Part shown: positions 61,676 through 64,000 of the stretch, one piece after another | Layout of the letters: the number at the start of each line of letters is the position of its first letter | Position numbering within the stretch: position 1 is the first letter of the stretch | NCBI RefSeq assembly: GCF_039545035.1 | Contig: NZ_BAABRO010000014.1 | Span: 124,001-188,000, forward strand | Direction of reading: 5' to 3' | Length of the DNA: 64,000 bases | Origin: Novipirellula caenicola | Lineage (GTDB): Bacteria > Planctomycetota > Planctomycetia > Pirellulales > Pirellulaceae | Position numbers and translations under genes: made by a program | The notes under the pieces: model-generated | The model's database searches: none | What the model was told of the DNA's origin: nothing | What the model saw: only the letters and a program-made list of their open reading frames with translations

Positions 61676-63046
61676 CTACATGTTGATTTCGTAGCCCTTG
61701 CGGTTTTCGCGGGCCAGGAACGAATTGGCTTGGGGGTCGCCGACGATCTCTCGCTTGTTCGGATCCCAGTTCAAATCTCGCCCAAGCCGCATCGCGATGT
61801 TCGACAGATGGCAGATCTCCAGCATCCGGTTGTGCGACCAGACATCCGAAATCGGCTGTTTTCGTGATTCCATCGCTTCGATAAAGTTGGCGGTGTGGTT
61901 CGCGCTGACCTTTCCGCCGTAAACCTCTTCGATCGCTCCGTCGGGAAGTGGATTGTCTTTCAAATCCTCAACGGGCTTGCCGACAATCTTGCCGCGGTTG
62001 ACAAAGAAGCGTCCTTCGGTGCCTTCGAATAGGATGCCGTTGTCACCTTCGCTGGTGATAATCATCTCGACATCGTTAGGCATGTCGACGCGGAGCTTGA
62101 ACTTCGTGGCCGCGTTGTATTGGTCGTTGACGACGGGATAGCCGTCCTTGTGCTCGACCGGCAACGTGTACTCAAGCGGCGAAATCTTGCTCGGCCCAGT
62201 ATCACTCGCTCCGAGTGCCCAGCATGCGATATCGACGTGGTGGGCACCCCAATCGGTCAATTTACCGCCAGCGTATTCGTGCCAATTTCGGAACGCGTAG
62301 TGACAATTGCTGTACAGCGGTACGCCGCCGCCATAGCCTTTACGCATTTCCGGAAGCGCTCGGTACTCGACCTTTGGTGCAGGGCCGAGCCAGAAATCCC
62401 AATCCAGTTCGCTCGGAACCGGAGCGACCGGAATCACCGGAGATGCTTCCATTCCGTTAATTCCACACGTCACCTTTTTCACGGTTCCGATACGGCCATG
62501 TTTGATCAATGCGACCGCTTGCAAGAAACGCTGGCTCGACTCGGATCGCTGCATCGTGCCGACTTGGAAAACGCGGCCGGTTTCTTTGACGACCTTTTCG
62601 ATCAACTTGCCTTCGGCGATCGTCAGCGTCAACGGTTTTTCACAGTAGACGTCCTTGCCCGCGTACATCGCTTCGACCGAGATCTTGGTGTGCCAATGAT
62701 CCGGAGTGGCGATCATCACCGCATCGATGTCCTTCCGATCCAAGATCTTGCGATAGTCCTTGTACGAATCGGGCTTCTTGCCTTGATTCTTCTGAACCTT
62801 CTCGACATTCGCTCCCAATACATTGGAATCGACATCCGCCAGAGCGGCGAAATCCGCAAACTTGAACGACTTGCTGGTGATCGCCCAGCCTTGGTTGCGT
62901 AACCCGATGGTGGCAAAAACCGGACGGCTGTTAGGCGACTCGTTGGCAAACACGTTGCGGGGCGATGGAAACAGCGCTGTAGCGGTCCCTGCCGCGGCGA
63001 CACCTTGCAGAAAACGACGGCGATTGGCGGTGCGAGGGGTGGTCAT
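61676..63046 (-). CDS. Tat-exported Gfo/Idh/MocA oxidoreductase
   Basis: The protein is 456 residues. The Tat signal is 'NRRRFLQGVAAAGTATAL' at residues 8-25. The nucleotide-binding start is 'FATIGLRNQGW' (44-54), a variant of GxGxxG as in other exported members. The family motif CEKPLT is at 135-140, with the lysine K137. A further motif, 'LTDWGAHHVDIACWALG', with a His pair lies at about residue 265. Family members oxidise or reduce sugars and inositols with NAD(P), often with the cofactor bound permanently when exported. It is followed by a clear terminator, so it is probably transcribed alone. With its neighbours it suggests a small carbohydrate-modifying group. Confidence 0.9.
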   Translation of the reverse strand: MTTPRTANRRRFLQGVAAAGTATALFPSPRNVFANESPNSRPVFATIGLRNQGWAITSKSFKFADFAALADVDSNVLGANVEKVQKNQGKKPDSYKDYRKILDRKDIDAVMIATPDHWHTKISVEAMYAGKDVYCEKPLTLTIAEGKLIEKVVKETGRVFQVGTMQRSESSQRFLQAVALIKHGRIGTVKKVTCGINGMEASPVIPVAPVPSELDWDFWLGPAPKVEYRALPEMRKGYGGGVPLYSNCHYAFRNWHEYAGGKLTDWGAHHVDIACWALGASDTGPSKISPLEYTLPVEHKDGYPVVNDQYNAATKFKLRVDMPNDVEMIITSEGDNGILFEGTEGRFFVNRGKIVGKPVEDLKDNPLPDGAIEEVYGGKVSANHTANFIEAMESRKQPISDVWSHNRMLEICHLSNIAMRLGRDLNWDPNKREIVGDPQANSFLARENRKGYEINM

Positions 63047-63668
63047 TAAGTGAATTCCTATGGGTGAGATAGCGTGGATGGACGGATGGGAAGGAACAAG
63101 CAGAGGACCGTAGGGTTGGGAACCACGGTGCCTGCGACGACTTCAAGACGTATCGGTACGTCGAGCACCCATAATAACTGGTTTTGTTCGGCAATCCCAC
63201 ACAGAGCCGCTTTTATGGGCAGGATCGGTCACAAAAATAAGTCGACTTCACCATCGCCGTGTGATATCGCAATGCCAGCGACTTTAGGCACTAGCCGGGG
63301 TAGCTTTCGCAGCGGCGTTGGGCCTTGCACGGTAAATGTCCAACGTTTCACCCGACGCGCCACGCGGTCCCCGCGCCGCGATCTCGCTCTAATCGCATTG
63401 GGCGTCGTGCCGCGGGCACAATCTAAGCGGGCTGACTAAGGGGCCGATCTCGATCGCCTGGCCGCTGGGATGCCACCCATCGAACGCGCCCGCCATGTAC
63501 AGATATGCAGCGACGGTTGCCGGATCGACTGAATTTTCAGCATCGGTTTCGACATATTTTCCGCGGATCGCCGCCGTCGCAAATCATGGACGACCCGCGG
63601 GCAACTACACTCGGGTTTATTAAATGGGGGGCACCGCATAGCAACAGATAAAACCAGAGAGTGACAAC
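63047..63668. other. Intergenic stretch, possible gene remnant
   Basis: No complete gene is supported in these 622 bases. On the minus strand, 63389-63583 is an open frame of 64 codons after an in-frame stop, without a good start, whose middle reads 'GKYVETDAENSVDP' and 'YMAGAFDGWHPSG'. This looks more coding-like than chance but has no start or partner domain. Near 63616 an A/T-rich stretch (GGGTTTATTAAATGG) may be part of the promoter for the gene at 63669. Confidence 0.3.
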
Positions 63669-64000
63669 ATGTTCGATAGTATTCGGCAGACCTTGAATGC
63701 TCGCCTTCCCTTTGTCATTGCGACGGCTGGCGAATTTTTCGCGTTGTACTATTGGCTTCTGCTGTTTGATCAGTCCTCTTACGTGATGGCGACGCTCGTC
63801 TTGTGGGCGGGATTTTTAGTCGAGCGAGTAGCGGTTCTGTATTGGGTCAAAGAAAACTTTGGCGGCGGCGTTGGTATCGCAGCGGATCACAAAACGTGGT
63901 GGCAGAAGCTGATTGGGTTGCTATTGATCTGCCTGAGCGAAATTACTGTTTGGGTCGCGTTCGTTTTTGCCCAGCACTATTTTGGTTGGACCGCCGCCTT
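63669..64000 (+). CDS. Membrane protein, 5' part only
   Basis: The frame begins at ATG 63669 and runs off the right edge, giving about 110 residues ('MFDSIRQTLNARLPFVIATA'). At least three hydrophobic segments are readable: about 15-32 ('FVIATAGEFFALYYWLLL'), 39-60 ('MATLVLWAGFLVERVAVL') and 83-105 ('LIGLLLICLSEITVWVAF'). It is thus a polytopic inner-membrane protein of unknown family. The lack of a signal peptide and the first basic residues fit a cytoplasmic N-terminus. It is divergent from the Gfo/Idh/MocA gene. I cannot name it. Confidence 0.75.
   Translation, partial: MFDSIRQTLNARLPFVIATAGEFFALYYWLLLFDQSSYVMATLVLWAGFLVERVAVLYWVKENFGGGVGIAADHKTWWQKLIGLLLICLSEITVWVAFVFAQHYFGWTAA

Noticed and set aside
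63074-63439. 121-residue plus-strand frame in the last intergenic region
   Set aside because: Its composition is Arg/Ser/Thr-rich without secondary-structure pattern or Shine-Dalgarno, so it is probably chance.
1-64000. tRNA, rRNA, transposase, integrase or phage genes
   Set aside because: I looked in the intergenic regions for tRNA arms and among the proteins for such domains and found none.

Overview
The window looks like chromosomal DNA of a planctomycete of the Rhodopirellula/Pirellulaceae type. I base this on gene families largely confined to or hugely expanded in that phylum: planctomycete cytochrome PSCyt1 with DUF1549/DUF1553, Tat-exported DUF1501 proteins, DUF1559 pseudopilins with an H-X9-DG tail, and large secreted DUF1581/DUF1583-type proteins. 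ECF sigma factors paired with FecR or anti-sigma-like membrane anchors fit as well. No rRNA, tRNA, transposase, phage or CRISPR locus is visible. Most genes are secreted or membrane proteins, and overlapping ATGA/TGATG junctions are common.

Layout. 1-2601 (minus): an ECF sigma factor, a FecR-domain membrane protein and a LamG-like protein cut by the left edge. 3055-6225 (minus): a secreted cytochrome/WD40 protein with an internal coiled coil. 6619-18208 (plus): two parallel sets, each made of a DUF1549/DUF1553 cytochrome protein, a Tat-exported DUF1501 protein and a PPC/Ig-like secreted protein. 18371-21864 (minus): two copies of a cassette made of a DUF1559 pseudopilin and a tiny lipoprotein; both lipoprotein genes are very short. 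22140-31054 (minus): three tandem secreted DUF1581/DUF1583-type proteins. 31385-57205 (plus): a divergent ECF sigma factor, a membrane-anchored anti-sigma-like/DUF1549/DUF1553 fusion, a DUF1501 protein, a seven-EF-hand protein, a MoxR ATPase, a DUF58 protein, two VWA membrane proteins, a giant coiled-coil membrane protein, an alpha/alpha-toroid protein, a 1691-residue DUF1581/1583-type protein with a TolB-like propeller, and a PhyH-like dioxygenase. 58189-63046 (minus): an exported FAD oxidoreductase, an exported alpha/beta hydrolase and an exported Gfo/Idh/MocA protein. 63669-64000 (plus): the start of a membrane protein.

How the genes may work together. The stretch 22140-57205 reads as one divergently organised locus around the sigma factor at 31385. 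Large multi-jellyroll secreted proteins lie on both arms, and the fourth one (51390) looks like a fusion of the two types found on the minus arm. The MoxR/DUF58/VWA genes are a known type of chaperone/assembly module. I infer that this locus builds or remodels large envelope or extracellular protein assemblies in response to an extracytoplasmic signal; the sequence does not prove this. Two small direct-repeat/palindrome clusters in the 330-base divergent intergenic region (31055-31384) are candidate operators.

Several families of short palindromic elements sit between genes (near 2691, 8929, 12741, 19982, 38995, 57331, 57835 and 60079). One copy, at 16479-16570, lies inside a coding sequence and is translated.
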